Source of the DNA: Niastella vici
Lineage (GTDB): Bacteria; Bacteroidota; Bacteroidia; Chitinophagales; Chitinophagaceae
Direction: 5' to 3'
Length of the DNA stretch: 64,000 bases
NCBI RefSeq assembly: GCF_002077945.1
Contig: NZ_LVYD01000001.1
Coordinates: 186,001-250,000 of the forward strand
Shown here in pieces: positions 1 to 8,522 of this stretch. Position numbers and translations under genes: made by a program. Below the pieces are notes generated by a model. The model did not search any database and was not told the origin of the DNA. It saw only the letters and a program-made list of their open reading frames with translations. Every line of letters starts with the position of its first letter. Position 1 is the stretch's first letter.

Positions 1-1
1 T

Positions 2-529
2 CCTAACGACCCGGTGGTGATCCCGAAGAACAGTACAAAAACCGATTGGGAAGTGGAGCTGGCTGTAGTGATCGGTAAAAAAGCTTCTTACGTTGACCAA
101 AAAGATGCCAACAACTATATAGCAGGTTACATGCTGCACAATGATTTCAGCGAACGTGCTTTTCAGTTGGAGCGTAATGGCCAGTGGGTAAAAGGCAAAA
201 GCTGCGACACGTTTGCACCGCTGGGACCCTGGCTGGCTACCCCCGATGAAATTGCCGATATCCATAATGTACGTTTGTGGCTTACTGTAAACGGTAAAAT
301 GATGCAGGATGGCAATACCAGCAACCTCATTTTTAACATCCCGTTCCTGATCTCTTACGTGAGCCAGTTCATGACCCTGCTTCCGGGCGATATTATCAGC
401 ACCGGTACACCCGCAGGTGTTGGCTTAGGTCAGAAGCCTGAACCGGTTTATTTAAAACCCGGCGATATTGTAGAGTTGGGTATTGACGGTTTGGGTAGCA
501 GCAAGCAGGTTGCTGTTGCTTATAAATAA
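2..529 (+). CDS. Fumarylacetoacetate hydrolase family protein, probable 2,4-diketo-3-deoxy-L-fuconate hydrolase (5' truncated)
   Basis: The reading frame is open to the left edge (PNDPVVIPK...), so this is the C-terminal part of a longer protein; the GTG at 14 is internal. The FAH fold is shown by the NDPVVIP segment, the acidic metal-ligand stretch WEVELAVVIG, a GKSCDTFAPLGP loop and the terminal STGTPAGVG motif. FAH enzymes cleave C-C bonds next to a diketo acid using Mg2+. The next five genes encode a mutarotase, a lactonase, two SDR dehydrogenases and FucP, so the likely job is the last step of non-phosphorylating L-fucose breakdown, giving pyruvate and L-lactate. The family call is firm; the substrate is inferred from context. 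A fuconate dehydratase, needed for the route, is not in view and may lie upstream. Confidence 0.85.
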   Translation, partial: PNDPVVIPKNSTKTDWEVELAVVIGKKASYVDQKDANNYIAGYMLHNDFSERAFQLERNGQWVKGKSCDTFAPLGPWLATPDEIADIHNVRLWLTVNGKMMQDGNTSNLIFNIPFLISYVSQFMTLLPGDIISTGTPAGVGLGQKPEPVYLKPGDIVELGIDGLGSSKQVAVAYK

Positions 530-631
530 GTTCTATGTTCCCGGTTCTTTGTTCCTGATAAAACGTGAGGATCGAAAAAATAGCGAATTCCGGATTGAAG
601 AACTTAGAACTAAAAACTTAAAAACTTAAAA

Positions 632-964
632 ATGCAACGATATTGTCTTGCCCTGGATCTGAAAGACGATCCGAAAATAATAGCAGACTACGAGCGCTAT
701 CACCAACAGGTATGGCCCGAGATCATACAGAGCATTCAATCGGCCGGCATTACGTTGCTGGATATCTACCGCACTGGCAACCGTTTATTCATGATCATGG
801 AAGTCAATGATCAGTATTCACATGCAGAAAAAGCAAAGGCTGATGCCGCCAATCCCAAAGTGCAGGAGTGGGAAACCCTTATGTGGAAGTTCCAGCAGGC
901 GCTTCCCTGGGCCAAACCCGGTGAAAAATGGGTATTGATGGAAAAGATCTTCGAACTGCCGTGA
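632..964 (+). CDS. L-rhamnose/L-fucose mutarotase family protein
   Basis: This 110-residue protein has the length and pattern of the RhaM mutarotase family: an N-terminal RYCLALDLKDD strand, YHQQVWPEI with the family His, then LFMIMEV and a Trp-rich C-terminal half. These small dimeric enzymes interconvert alpha and beta anomers of 6-deoxy sugars in the cytoplasm. Its place between the FAH hydrolase and the lactonase, on the same strand as FucP, points to L-fucose as substrate, so that the dehydrogenase downstream receives the right anomer. The 102-base gap upstream is A-rich with repeated aacttaaaa words and no recognisable promoter. The family is clear; fucose rather than rhamnose is inference. 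Confidence 0.85.
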   Translation: MQRYCLALDLKDDPKIIADYERYHQQVWPEIIQSIQSAGITLLDIYRTGNRLFMIMEVNDQYSHAEKAKADAANPKVQEWETLMWKFQQALPWAKPGEKWVLMEKIFELP

Positions 965-985
965 AACACGTAAATATCATTACAC

Positions 986-1882
986 ATGAATATGAAAAAA
1001 TATTACGATGCTGCCTTCTCCGATGACCCTGGTGGTTCTTCCGAGCGGCGCACTGCTGTGATCGATGCACATGCCCACTTCTGGAAATACGATAAAAAAA
1101 CCTACGACTGGATAGATAATTCCATGAAGACCTTGCAGCAGGATTATTTACCTGAGCACCTGTCGCTGGTGGCAAGAAGGAATAATGTTGATGGCGTAGT
1201 GGCGGTACAGGCAACACAAACAGAACTGGAAACCCATTTCCTGATTGAGCTGGCCAAAACACATTCCATCATCAAAGGCGTTGTAGGCTGGATCGATCTG
1301 CAGGCCGAAAATATTGAAGAACGCCTGCGCTATTTTTCGCAGTATCCCATTATTAAAGGATACCGCCACGTAGTGCAGGGCGAACCAGGTGATTTTCTGT
1401 ACCGCGAAAATTTCCGCCGCGGTGTGGCCGCTTTACAGGCATACAACTATACGTACGATATTCTCATCTATCATCACCAGTTGCAGCCGGCAATTGATTT
1501 TGTAAAGGCAATGCCTGCCGGTATGCCGTTTGTGATTGACCATTGCGCCAAACCCGATATTCGCCATAAAAACATTGACGAATGGAGAAGGCTGATGAAA
1601 GAAATAGCCACATTCCCCAATGTAAACTGTAAGCTCTCGGGCCTGTTCACCGAAGCGGCCTGGAAAGAATGGAGCGCGGCTGATTTCTATCCATACCTCG
1701 ATGTGGTGTTTGAAGCCTTTGGACCAAACAGGTTATTGTTCGGCAGCGACTGGCCCGTAATGTTGCTCAGCGGCATTTATATACAATGGAAAAGTTTGCT
1801 GGAGAAATACATGGAGAATTATACACCGGAAGACAGGGAAAAAGTATTTGGCCTTAATGCCATTCAATTTTATAATTTATAA
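986..1882 (+). CDS. Amidohydrolase family, probable L-fuconolactonase
   Basis: This is a COG3618-type amidohydrolase of about 298 residues. Visible metal-site motifs are DAHAHFW near residues 26-32, IDHCAKP near 189 and FGSDWPV near 253. Relatives hydrolyse sugar lactones; with the adjoining fucose genes, L-fucono-1,5-lactone to L-fuconate is the likely reaction. The start is uncertain. Family members usually begin a few residues before DAHxHFW, whereas the ATG at 986 (a second lies at 992) adds about 24 poorly conserved residues, and a GTG at 1058 would give the usual short N terminus. It sits 21 bases after the mutarotase and 5 bases before the next SDR gene, so co-transcription is likely. 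Confidence 0.82.
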   Translation: MNMKKYYDAAFSDDPGGSSERRTAVIDAHAHFWKYDKKTYDWIDNSMKTLQQDYLPEHLSLVARRNNVDGVVAVQATQTELETHFLIELAKTHSIIKGVVGWIDLQAENIEERLRYFSQYPIIKGYRHVVQGEPGDFLYRENFRRGVAALQAYNYTYDILIYHHQLQPAIDFVKAMPAGMPFVIDHCAKPDIRHKNIDEWRRLMKEIATFPNVNCKLSGLFTEAAWKEWSAADFYPYLDVVFEAFGPNRLLFGSDWPVMLLSGIYIQWKSLLEKYMENYTPEDREKVFGLNAIQFYNL

Positions 1883-1887
1883 CTAAC

Positions 1888-2670
1888 ATGGATTTACATC
1901 TCACCAACAAAGTATTTATTGTTACCGGAGGTGCCAAGGGAATTGGTGCGGCCATATGTAGTTCAATTGCTGCCGAGGGCGGTATTGTAGTGATTGCAGG
2001 AAGAAAGAAAGAAGATAACCAGGCCAAAGTAGATGAAATTATAAAAGCAAAAGGAAAAGCAACCAGCATAGCAGTAGAACTGGCCGAAGCCACTGCCTGT
2101 AAAGAAGTGATCGATTTTACAGTAAAAGAATTCGGCCGCATTGACGGGCTCATCAATAATGCAGGCGTAAACGACGGCGTAGGATTGGAAAGCGGTTCTC
2201 CCGAAAAATTCTTTCAGTCGCTGCAAAAGAACCTGAGCCATTTTTATAACCTGGCGCATTATGCCCTGCCTTATCTGAAACAAACAAAAGGCAATATCAT
2301 TAATATAGGTTCCAAAGTAGCCGACACGGGTCAGGGTAATACCTCGGGCTATGCAGCTTCTAAAGGAGCCATCAACGCCCTTACCCGTGAGTGGGCCGTT
2401 GAATTATTACCCCATTCTATTCGGGTAAATACCGTGATCCCTGCCGAAGTATGGACACCATTGTATGAGAACTGGATCAACTCATTACCGAACCCGAAAG
2501 AAAAACTGGCGCAGATCGTTTCCAAAATACCATTTGAGAAGCGTTTCACTACATCAGAAGAGATCGCCGATATGACGGTTTTCCTGCTGAGCAACCGCTC
2601 GAGCCATACCACCGGACAGATCATTTATGTAGATGGCGGCTACACACATCTTGACCGGTCATTGACTTAA
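1888..2670 (+). CDS. SDR oxidoreductase, probable L-fucose dehydrogenase
   Basis: A classical short-chain dehydrogenase of 260 residues: cofactor motif TGGAKGIG (13-20), the NNAG motif, catalytic Ser in INIGS, YAASK active site, and a C-terminal VDGGY. The stretch VIPAEVWTPLYENW resembles the GNIWTPLWEEL segment of human HSD17B14, an enzyme known to oxidise L-fucose, and of Xanthomonas L-fucose dehydrogenase. I therefore assign the first oxidation, L-fucose to L-fuconolactone, to this gene and the second oxidation to the SDR at 4016. The gene starts 5 bases after the lactonase stop. The SDR family is certain; the substrate split between the two SDRs is inference from these resemblances. Confidence 0.82.
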   Translation: MDLHLTNKVFIVTGGAKGIGAAICSSIAAEGGIVVIAGRKKEDNQAKVDEIIKAKGKATSIAVELAEATACKEVIDFTVKEFGRIDGLINNAGVNDGVGLESGSPEKFFQSLQKNLSHFYNLAHYALPYLKQTKGNIINIGSKVADTGQGNTSGYAASKGAINALTREWAVELLPHSIRVNTVIPAEVWTPLYENWINSLPNPKEKLAQIVSKIPFEKRFTTSEEIADMTVFLLSNRSSHTTGQIIYVDGGYTHLDRSLT

Positions 2671-2714
2671 TATTGAATAACATCCAACAACAATAAACAT
2701 AAATTCCCGATTGC

Positions 2715-3992
2715 ATGGCCCTACCAACATCGACCAACACAACCCTGAATCAAAACAAGACAAAAGGCTATCTGTTCCCTTTTATATTAGTGACCAGCCT
2801 GTTCTTCTTTTGGGGTTTCGTGCATAATCTGGACCCGATCTTAATACCGCACCTGCGAAAAGCTTTTACGCTAAGTTATTTGCAATCATCACTCGTTGAT
2901 TCAGCGGTATTCATTGCCTATTTTGCCATGGCATTGCCCGCCGGGTTTGTAATGAGAAAGTATGGTTATAAATCAGGGATCATTTTGGGATTATTGCTAT
3001 TTGGTACAGGCTCCTTATTATTTATACCTGCGGCCGATACCAGAGTGTACGCTTTATTTTTAGGTGCCCTGTTTGTCATTGCCAGCGGACTTACCTTTCT
3101 GGAAACGGCTGCCAATCCCTATGCTTCGCTGTTGGGGCCCAAAGAATCCTCCACACAACGGTTAAACCTGGCGCAATCATTTAACGGACTGGCTGTTGTA
3201 CTGGCCCCTGTAATCGGTGGCAAATTCATATTATCAGGAACCAATTTAACTGATGCTCAAAAAGCGGCCATGTCGCCACAGGCGCTTGATGCCTATCTGG
3301 CTTCAGAAGCAGCCACGGTAAAAGGACCCTATTTAATTCTGGGCGCCATCATCCTGGTGGTGGCATTGATCTTTGCATTTACAAAGCTCCCCGAAATAAA
3401 GGAAGAAGAAGGTAAGCCATCAAGCTTCGCTCATGCAACCCGCCACAAACATTTAATATGGGCCGTAGTTGCGCAATTCTTTTATGTGGGCGCACAGGTT
3501 TGTGTTACCAGCTTCTTTATCAATATAGCGGTGAAAGCTGCTCACATTGATGAAAAAACGGCTGCGAATTACCTGGGATATGGATATGGGGTCGCCTTCA
3601 TGGTTGGCCGGTTTGCAGGCACCTTCTTTATGAAATATATCAGTCCCAATAAACTGCTGGTGATTTATTCAGCAATAAATATTGTTTTAGCTGCCATTGC
3701 CATTGTGAGCACCGGCATGATAACGGTATATGCACTTATTGGTGTTGGGTTCTTTATGTCGATCATGTTCCCGACTATTTTCGCGCTGGGCATACAGGGT
3801 TTGGGCGCCGACACCAAATTAGGTTCAAGCCTTATTATTATGTCAATTGTAGGTGGCGCCTTAATACCACTTGGCATGGGCCGCATTGCCGATATTACCC
3901 ACAATATTCAAAACGGATATATCATTCCATTGATCTGTTTTATTGTGGTATTATTTTTTGGTTGGAAAGGTTATAAAGTAAAAACAGTTTAA
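2715..3992 (+). CDS. fucP: L-fucose:H+ symporter FucP, major facilitator superfamily
   Basis: A 425-residue, 12-helix MFS protein with FucP hallmarks: FFFWGFVHNLDPILIPHL in helix 1, carrying the Asp known in E. coli FucP to take part in proton coupling, and FLETAANPYASLLGP in helix 4 with the sugar-site Glu. It brings L-fucose across the inner membrane with a proton. The N-terminal 15 residues are Thr/Asn-rich and cytoplasmic. It lies between the two dehydrogenases, 44 bases after the first and 23 before the second, which supports a single fucose operon. Hexose transport by a FucP homologue (as in glucose/galactose transporters of this subfamily) is the main alternative. Confidence 0.88.
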   Translation: MALPTSTNTTLNQNKTKGYLFPFILVTSLFFFWGFVHNLDPILIPHLRKAFTLSYLQSSLVDSAVFIAYFAMALPAGFVMRKYGYKSGIILGLLLFGTGSLLFIPAADTRVYALFLGALFVIASGLTFLETAANPYASLLGPKESSTQRLNLAQSFNGLAVVLAPVIGGKFILSGTNLTDAQKAAMSPQALDAYLASEAATVKGPYLILGAIILVVALIFAFTKLPEIKEEEGKPSSFAHATRHKHLIWAVVAQFFYVGAQVCVTSFFINIAVKAAHIDEKTAANYLGYGYGVAFMVGRFAGTFFMKYISPNKLLVIYSAINIVLAAIAIVSTGMITVYALIGVGFFMSIMFPTIFALGIQGLGADTKLGSSLIIMSIVGGALIPLGMGRIADITHNIQNGYIIPLICFIVVLFFGWKGYKVKTV

Positions 3993-4015
3993 CATATCAA
4001 CTTATCTTCGCACGC

Positions 4016-4786
4016 ATGTTTAGACTCGATAATAAAACAGCCATCATTACCGGTGGCGGAAGCGGTATAGGAAAAGCTATTGCCACTGTATTTGCAAAAC
4101 AGGGCGCTGCCGTTCATATTCTCGATATGGATGAGCAGGGCGCTAACAATGTAGTAAAAGAAATTACTACAGATGGGGGCAAAGCACAGTTCTACAAATG
4201 TGATGTATCAAAACAGGCCGAAGTAAAACAAATAGTCGACGGCATTGCAGCCAGCGGTTCCATCGATATCCTCGTGAACAATGCGGGCATTGCACACATC
4301 GGCACTGCCGATACCACTGCCGAAACCGATTTCGACCGGTTAATGAGCGTGAACGTTAAAGGCGTATACAATTGTTTACATACCGTACTGCCGCATATGA
4401 AACAGAACGGCGGCTCTATTGTGAACATGGCCTCTATTGCCTCACTGGTTGGTATACCCGACCGTTTTGCTTATTCCATGACCAAGGGCGCCGTAGTAGG
4501 TATGACCTTATCAGTTGCCAAGGATTACCTGAAATACAATATTCGTTGTAACTGTATTTCACCGGCCCGTGTGCATACCCCTTTTGTAGATGGCTTCCTG
4601 GCTAAGAACTATCCGGGCAAGGAAGAGGAAATGTTTGAAAAGCTGTCGAAGACCCAGCCTATTGGCCGTATGGGCAAACCCGAAGAGATCGGGTACCTGG
4701 CGCTGTACCTGTGCTCAAATGAGGCCTCTTTTATCACCGGCTGCGATTACCCCATCGACGGTGGTTTTGTGAAATTGAACAACTAA
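4016..4786 (+). CDS. SDR oxidoreductase, probable 2-keto-3-deoxy-L-fuconate dehydrogenase
   Basis: A 256-residue classical SDR: TGGGSGIG (12-19), NNAG (about 90), Ser in VNMASIAS, YSMTK active site, and terminal IDGGF. The segments NIRCNCISPARVHTPF and the overall length resemble human BDH2/DHRS6 and the Xanthomonas 2-keto-3-deoxy-L-fuconate dehydrogenase, which oxidises the sugar acid to the 2,4-diketo form cleaved by the FAH hydrolase at the window's left edge. A TATCTTCG sequence about 10 bases upstream of the ATG resembles the Bacteroidota -7 box with one mismatch, so a secondary promoter inside the operon is possible. It is the last operon gene; a strong terminator follows at 4810. Confidence 0.82.
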   Translation: MFRLDNKTAIITGGGSGIGKAIATVFAKQGAAVHILDMDEQGANNVVKEITTDGGKAQFYKCDVSKQAEVKQIVDGIAASGSIDILVNNAGIAHIGTADTTAETDFDRLMSVNVKGVYNCLHTVLPHMKQNGGSIVNMASIASLVGIPDRFAYSMTKGAVVGMTLSVAKDYLKYNIRCNCISPARVHTPFVDGFLAKNYPGKEEEMFEKLSKTQPIGRMGKPEEIGYLALYLCSNEASFITGCDYPIDGGFVKLNN

Positions 4787-4809
4787 GTAATAATATTTCA
4801 ATACGTTAT

Positions 4810-4841
4810 AAAGCGTTCCGGGGTTTCGGAACGCTTTTTTT
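4810..4841 (+). terminator. Rho-independent terminator of the fucose operon
   Basis: AAAGCGTTCCG (4810-4820) pairs perfectly with CGGAACGCTTT (4827-4837) around a 6-base loop, followed by a run of T to 4841. It lies 24 bases after the last fucose gene. Confidence 0.92.
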
Positions 4842-4861
4842 GTTATAACAGATCTAACCGG

Positions 4862-5059
4862 TTCTTTACCTATTCTTTACCTCCTGGTTACTGCTGCGTT
4901 TCGTAACCAATTGATTTCTATGATCAACAAAATCATTTCTTTACCCCTGGTTACCTATTCTTTACCTCCCGCCTGGGTATCCTTCTCTTTTTCTTTACCC
5001 TTTCATTACCCCGTCTTCTCCTTTTCATTACCCCCTGGTTGGCTTTTCTTCTCCCTTCT
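4862..5059. repeat. Degenerate 11-bp tandem array, pyrimidine-rich on the + strand
   Basis: The 623-base gap 4787-5409 holds no gene I can support. From 4862 the sequence can be cut into 11-base units: TTCTTTACCTA, TTCTTTACCTC, CTGGTTACTGC, then, after four unlike units, CTTTACCCCTG, GTTACCTATTC, TTTACCTCCCG and eight more, with TTTACC, ATTACCCC or TTCTCCTTTTC repeatedly in the same register (4939 is exactly seven units after 4862). More ACC and ATTACC words follow to about 5190. The rest of the gap (5190-5409) looks non-repetitive; TTATTTTG at 5375-5382 is a poor match to a -7 box for the gene at 5410. Confidence 0.6.
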
Positions 5060-5409
5060 TCAGGTACCCTTTATTTTAGGGTAATATTGCCTTTACCTTT
5101 TCATTTCCTTTTTATTACCTAAGGGGTAAACAAAAGGTTAACCTAATATTACCACAATACGACCACAACCAAACCACAACCTAACCGGAGTATTGTTCAG
5201 TGACGCCAAAGTTCCCATTACTTCATCTGCCTTTTATTTAATGCCACACTTTTTTGATTACAAACTCACCGTTAGCATGCACTTATAGTTATCGACTGAT
5301 ACTGCTACTGCATTCATAACCAAAACAACAGCTAAAATATTTTGGCTTACAGCATTTTCATACCCCGAATTGTCTTATTTTGTGGTAACTCAAAGCGATT
5401 GCCTCTTAG

Positions 5410-5958
5410 ATGAAACGGGCTGCTGCCATATTGCTGCTTCTCATCTTCCTGTTTAACTGGTTTGGATATCGGCTGCTATCCGATTATCTTCAACACCGGG
5501 CCGATACCCGGCTGGAATCACAACTCGATCAGAACCAATACAATGAAGCCAACCTCATAGAGATCCGCATTCCCCTCAACATGCCTTACCAGAATGTTTC
5601 TTCCGATTTTGAACGGTACGATGGCGAAATTGAATACAACGGAATACATTATAAATATGTAAAGCGTAAAGTTGCCAATGGCGAACTGGTGCTTTTGTGT
5701 TTACCCAACGAAAACCGGATGCGGTTGCAAAACGCCCGCGATGAATTCTTCAAGCTGGTGAACGATCTGCAGAATGCGCCCACCAAAAGCCCGGCGCCTG
5801 CCCACACCGTAAAGAGCCCGGTAACTGAATACTGGCAACAACAAAATAACTGGCATTTTGAAGCATTGGCTGCACAGCAGCACCATTACACCTCCTATGC
5901 GGCGGTTATTCCCTCTTCACCACCCACTACAACACCGGCACAGCCTCCCGAGGGTTAG
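5410..5958 (+). CDS. Membrane-anchored protein of unknown function
   Basis: I do not recognise this 182-residue protein. It starts with KR followed by a hydrophobic stretch (AAAILLLLIFLFNWFGYRLL, residues 4-23) that is either a signal anchor or an uncleaved signal peptide, so the rest is probably periplasmic. The central part (40-115) reads as beta strands with charged residues, including FERYDGEIEYNGIHYKYVKRK. The C-terminal third is rich in Pro, Gln, Thr and His and is probably disordered, ending PPTTTPAQPPEG. It stands alone between a 623-base gap and the haloperoxidase cluster. The coding potential looks real (normal codon use, ATG start, no overlap). Confidence 0.65.
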   Translation: MKRAAAILLLLIFLFNWFGYRLLSDYLQHRADTRLESQLDQNQYNEANLIEIRIPLNMPYQNVSSDFERYDGEIEYNGIHYKYVKRKVANGELVLLCLPNENRMRLQNARDEFFKLVNDLQNAPTKSPAPAHTVKSPVTEYWQQQNNWHFEALAAQQHHYTSYAAVIPSSPPTTTPAQPPEG

Positions 5959-6034
5959 TTCCATCAATTTTTATGGGAAAGTTATAGCCTGTCATTCATG
6001 TAATTTTTGATTCAATCATAATTGAAACACAATC

Positions 6035-7372
6035 ATGCGTGCATTTTTGTTTGCTATCATTATGGTAGGCGCAGTCGCCTGTACACAACGCGCTGCCGAT
6101 TACCAGCAAGTACTTCATGATCCTGTTCTGTATAGTAAAATAACCGGTGAGCTCACCGATGTTATTACCTATGATATTTTTACGCCGCCCGTAGCGAGCC
6201 GCATTTATGCTTACTCACACCTGGCTGCTTTTGAAACCATGGCGCGGGGCGATAGCAGTTATACATCGCTGAAGGGTCAGCTGAAAGGTTTTGCCGAAGT
6301 GCCCAGTCCCGAAGCCGGCAAAGCGATCGATTATCCATATGCCGCCCTGCTGGCATTTATGGAAGTGGGCAGAACGCTGACCTTCTCAAAAGACATGACC
6401 GATAAAATTGTTGACTCGCTGAAAATGCTGGCCAAAGATCATGGAATGCCTGCCGACATGAAGCAAAACTCCGAAGCCTATGGCGTAGCTGTTGCCAAAG
6501 CCATACTGGCCTGGAGCAAGAAAGACAATTATGCACAAACCCGTTCGGCGGCCAAATACACAGTGCCCAACGACGAAGGCAAATGGGTGCCAACCCCACC
6601 CGGCTATTTCCAGGCCGTAGAACCGCAATGGAAAACCATTCGCACCATTGCCCTCGACAGCTGCAACCAGTTTGCCCCGCCGCCACCCTGCGCATTTGGC
6701 AAAGACTCCACCTGCCCTTTTTACAAAATGACCAAACAGGTACTGGATACCGGTATTAATTTAACTGAAGAACAAAAAGCCATCGCCAGCTTCTGGGATT
6801 GCAATGGTTTTAAACTAAACGTAGTGGGGCATACGATGTATGCTACCAAGGCTATGACACCAGGCGGCCACTGGATGGGCATTACCGGCATCATTTGCCA
6901 GAACGAGCAAGCCAACTTCAATAAAACCGTGTACACCTATACTGCAGTTTCCTTTGGGTTAATGGATGCATTTATCGCCTGCTGGGATGCCAAATACACG
7001 TTTAACCTGGTGCGCCCCGAAACAGTGATCAACAAGTACATCGATGCCAACTGGAAACCTTTTCTGCAAACACCGCCTTTTCCGGAATATACCAGCGGCC
7101 ACTCCATTATTTCAACTGCCGCTGCAACCATACTGGAACATATATATGGACAGCAAACTGCGTTCAGAGACAGTACTGAACGCCCCTGGGGCTTTCCCGA
7201 CCGAACCTTTAATTCACCCCGGCAAGCCGCTGATGAAGCCGGCATAAGCCGCTTCTATGGTGGTATTCACTACCGGCCTTCTATAATTGTAGCCCGCGAA
7301 CAGGGCGAAAAAGTGGGCAACTATGTGTTATCAAAGCTTAATATGAGAAAAGAACAGCTCGCCAGTAAATAA
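6035..7372 (+). CDS. Vanadium-dependent haloperoxidase/PAP2-family lipoprotein
   Basis: A 445-residue protein with a lipoprotein signal (AIIMVGAVAC, Cys at about 16). The C-terminal half shows the vanadate/phosphate site shared by vanadium haloperoxidases and class A acid phosphatases: K-YTFNLV-RP near residue 325, TSGHS near 357, and SRFYGGIHYRPS near 411, containing the SR-x5-H signature. The usual Asp three residues after the His is Ser here. Such proteins either oxidise halides with peroxide or remove phosphate; sequence alone does not decide. TAATTTTTG at 6001-6009 is a near-consensus -7 box. It opens a four-gene cluster with two outer-membrane barrels and a second PAP2-like protein. Confidence 0.8.
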   Translation: MRAFLFAIIMVGAVACTQRAADYQQVLHDPVLYSKITGELTDVITYDIFTPPVASRIYAYSHLAAFETMARGDSSYTSLKGQLKGFAEVPSPEAGKAIDYPYAALLAFMEVGRTLTFSKDMTDKIVDSLKMLAKDHGMPADMKQNSEAYGVAVAKAILAWSKKDNYAQTRSAAKYTVPNDEGKWVPTPPGYFQAVEPQWKTIRTIALDSCNQFAPPPPCAFGKDSTCPFYKMTKQVLDTGINLTEEQKAIASFWDCNGFKLNVVGHTMYATKAMTPGGHWMGITGIICQNEQANFNKTVYTYTAVSFGLMDAFIACWDAKYTFNLVRPETVINKYIDANWKPFLQTPPFPEYTSGHSIISTAAATILEHIYGQQTAFRDSTERPWGFPDRTFNSPRQAADEAGISRFYGGIHYRPSIIVAREQGEKVGNYVLSKLNMRKEQLASK

Positions 7373-7407
7373 CATTAAAACATCCAACCACACCAAAACA
7401 AACTATT

Positions 7408-8496
7408 ATGAAGAAGATTGTTATTGCATCGGTTCTTTACCTTTTACTGTCGCACCAGGCGCAATCACAGGGCTGTGTAGCTATAAGAAGCACTGGTGGC
7501 TTTTGCACCCGCGACCAGGCCACGCAACACGACAACAACAACTGGATGCTGTCGGTCAGCAACCGGTATTTTAAATCGTTCCGCCATTTTGTTGGAACCG
7601 AAGAACAGAAACAACGCCTCGAACAGGGCACCGAAGTAATTAACTATGCATATACGTTGGACCTTACACTTTTCCGCAATCTCAAAAATGGCTGGTCAAT
7701 CGGCCTTGACGTTCCCATTATTTCCAATACCCGCTCCTCGTTGTATGAGCATGGTGGCGGTACTGAGGAGAGCGCCCGGCATTCAACCAAGGCTTTCGGC
7801 ATCGGCGATGTACGCGTAGCAGTGTATAAATGGCTGTTCGACCAAAGCAAAATGCCCAAGGGCAACATACAGGTGGGTTTGGGTCTCAAACTGCCAACCG
7901 GCGATTACCGGTACCAGGACTATTTTATAAAAAATGATTCTACCAAAATATTAGGTCCGGTCGATCAATCGATACAGTTAGGTGATGGCGGAACCGGATT
8001 TACCTTCGAAATGAATGCTTATTATAATTTCATTCCGCAATTCGGGGTTTATACGAACTTCTATTACCTGCTTAATCCCCGCGAACAAAATGGCGTATCA
8101 ACCGCCCGGGGTGGAACCGTATCTTCCGATGCATTAAAATATGGCACCGCAGTAATGAGCGTGCCCGACCAATATATGATACGCGCCGGCGCCAGCGCCA
8201 GTATTGAAAAATTCACGCTTTCAGGCGGTATGCGCATGGAATGCCAGCCATCGAAAGACCTCGTTGGAGGCAGCAGTGGTTTCCGCCGGCCGGGTTATAT
8301 TATTTCGCTTGAACCGGGCGTGAACTATCAGTTCAAAAAAGCTACTTTATATGCCTATGTTCCATACGCTGTTAAACGGAACCGCACGCAAAGCAATGCC
8401 GATAAATTAAAAACAGCAGCCACCGGGGTTCATGCCCAGGGTGATGCCGCTTTTGCCGATTACCTGGTAAATATTGGTTGCACCTTTAAATTTTAA
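7408..8496 (+). CDS. Outer-membrane beta-barrel protein, transporter-like
   Basis: A 362-residue protein with a cleavable signal peptide (KKIVIASVLYLLLSHQAQSQ). After it come alternating amphipathic strands rich in aromatic residues and Gly (SIGLDVPIIS, IQVGLGLKLPTGDY, FGVYTNFYYLLNP) and a C-terminal Phe (TFKF), the usual signal for barrel insertion by BAM. It resembles the MetA/phenol-degradation-type outer-membrane family. It lies 35 bases after the first haloperoxidase-like gene and 26 before another barrel, so it probably works with them at the cell surface. The ligand is unknown. Confidence 0.68.
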   Translation: MKKIVIASVLYLLLSHQAQSQGCVAIRSTGGFCTRDQATQHDNNNWMLSVSNRYFKSFRHFVGTEEQKQRLEQGTEVINYAYTLDLTLFRNLKNGWSIGLDVPIISNTRSSLYEHGGGTEESARHSTKAFGIGDVRVAVYKWLFDQSKMPKGNIQVGLGLKLPTGDYRYQDYFIKNDSTKILGPVDQSIQLGDGGTGFTFEMNAYYNFIPQFGVYTNFYYLLNPREQNGVSTARGGTVSSDALKYGTAVMSVPDQYMIRAGASASIEKFTLSGGMRMECQPSKDLVGGSSGFRRPGYIISLEPGVNYQFKKATLYAYVPYAVKRNRTQSNADKLKTAATGVHAQGDAAFADYLVNIGCTFKF

Positions 8497-8522
8497 CCGC
8501 AACGCGCAAAACCAACCTGTTT

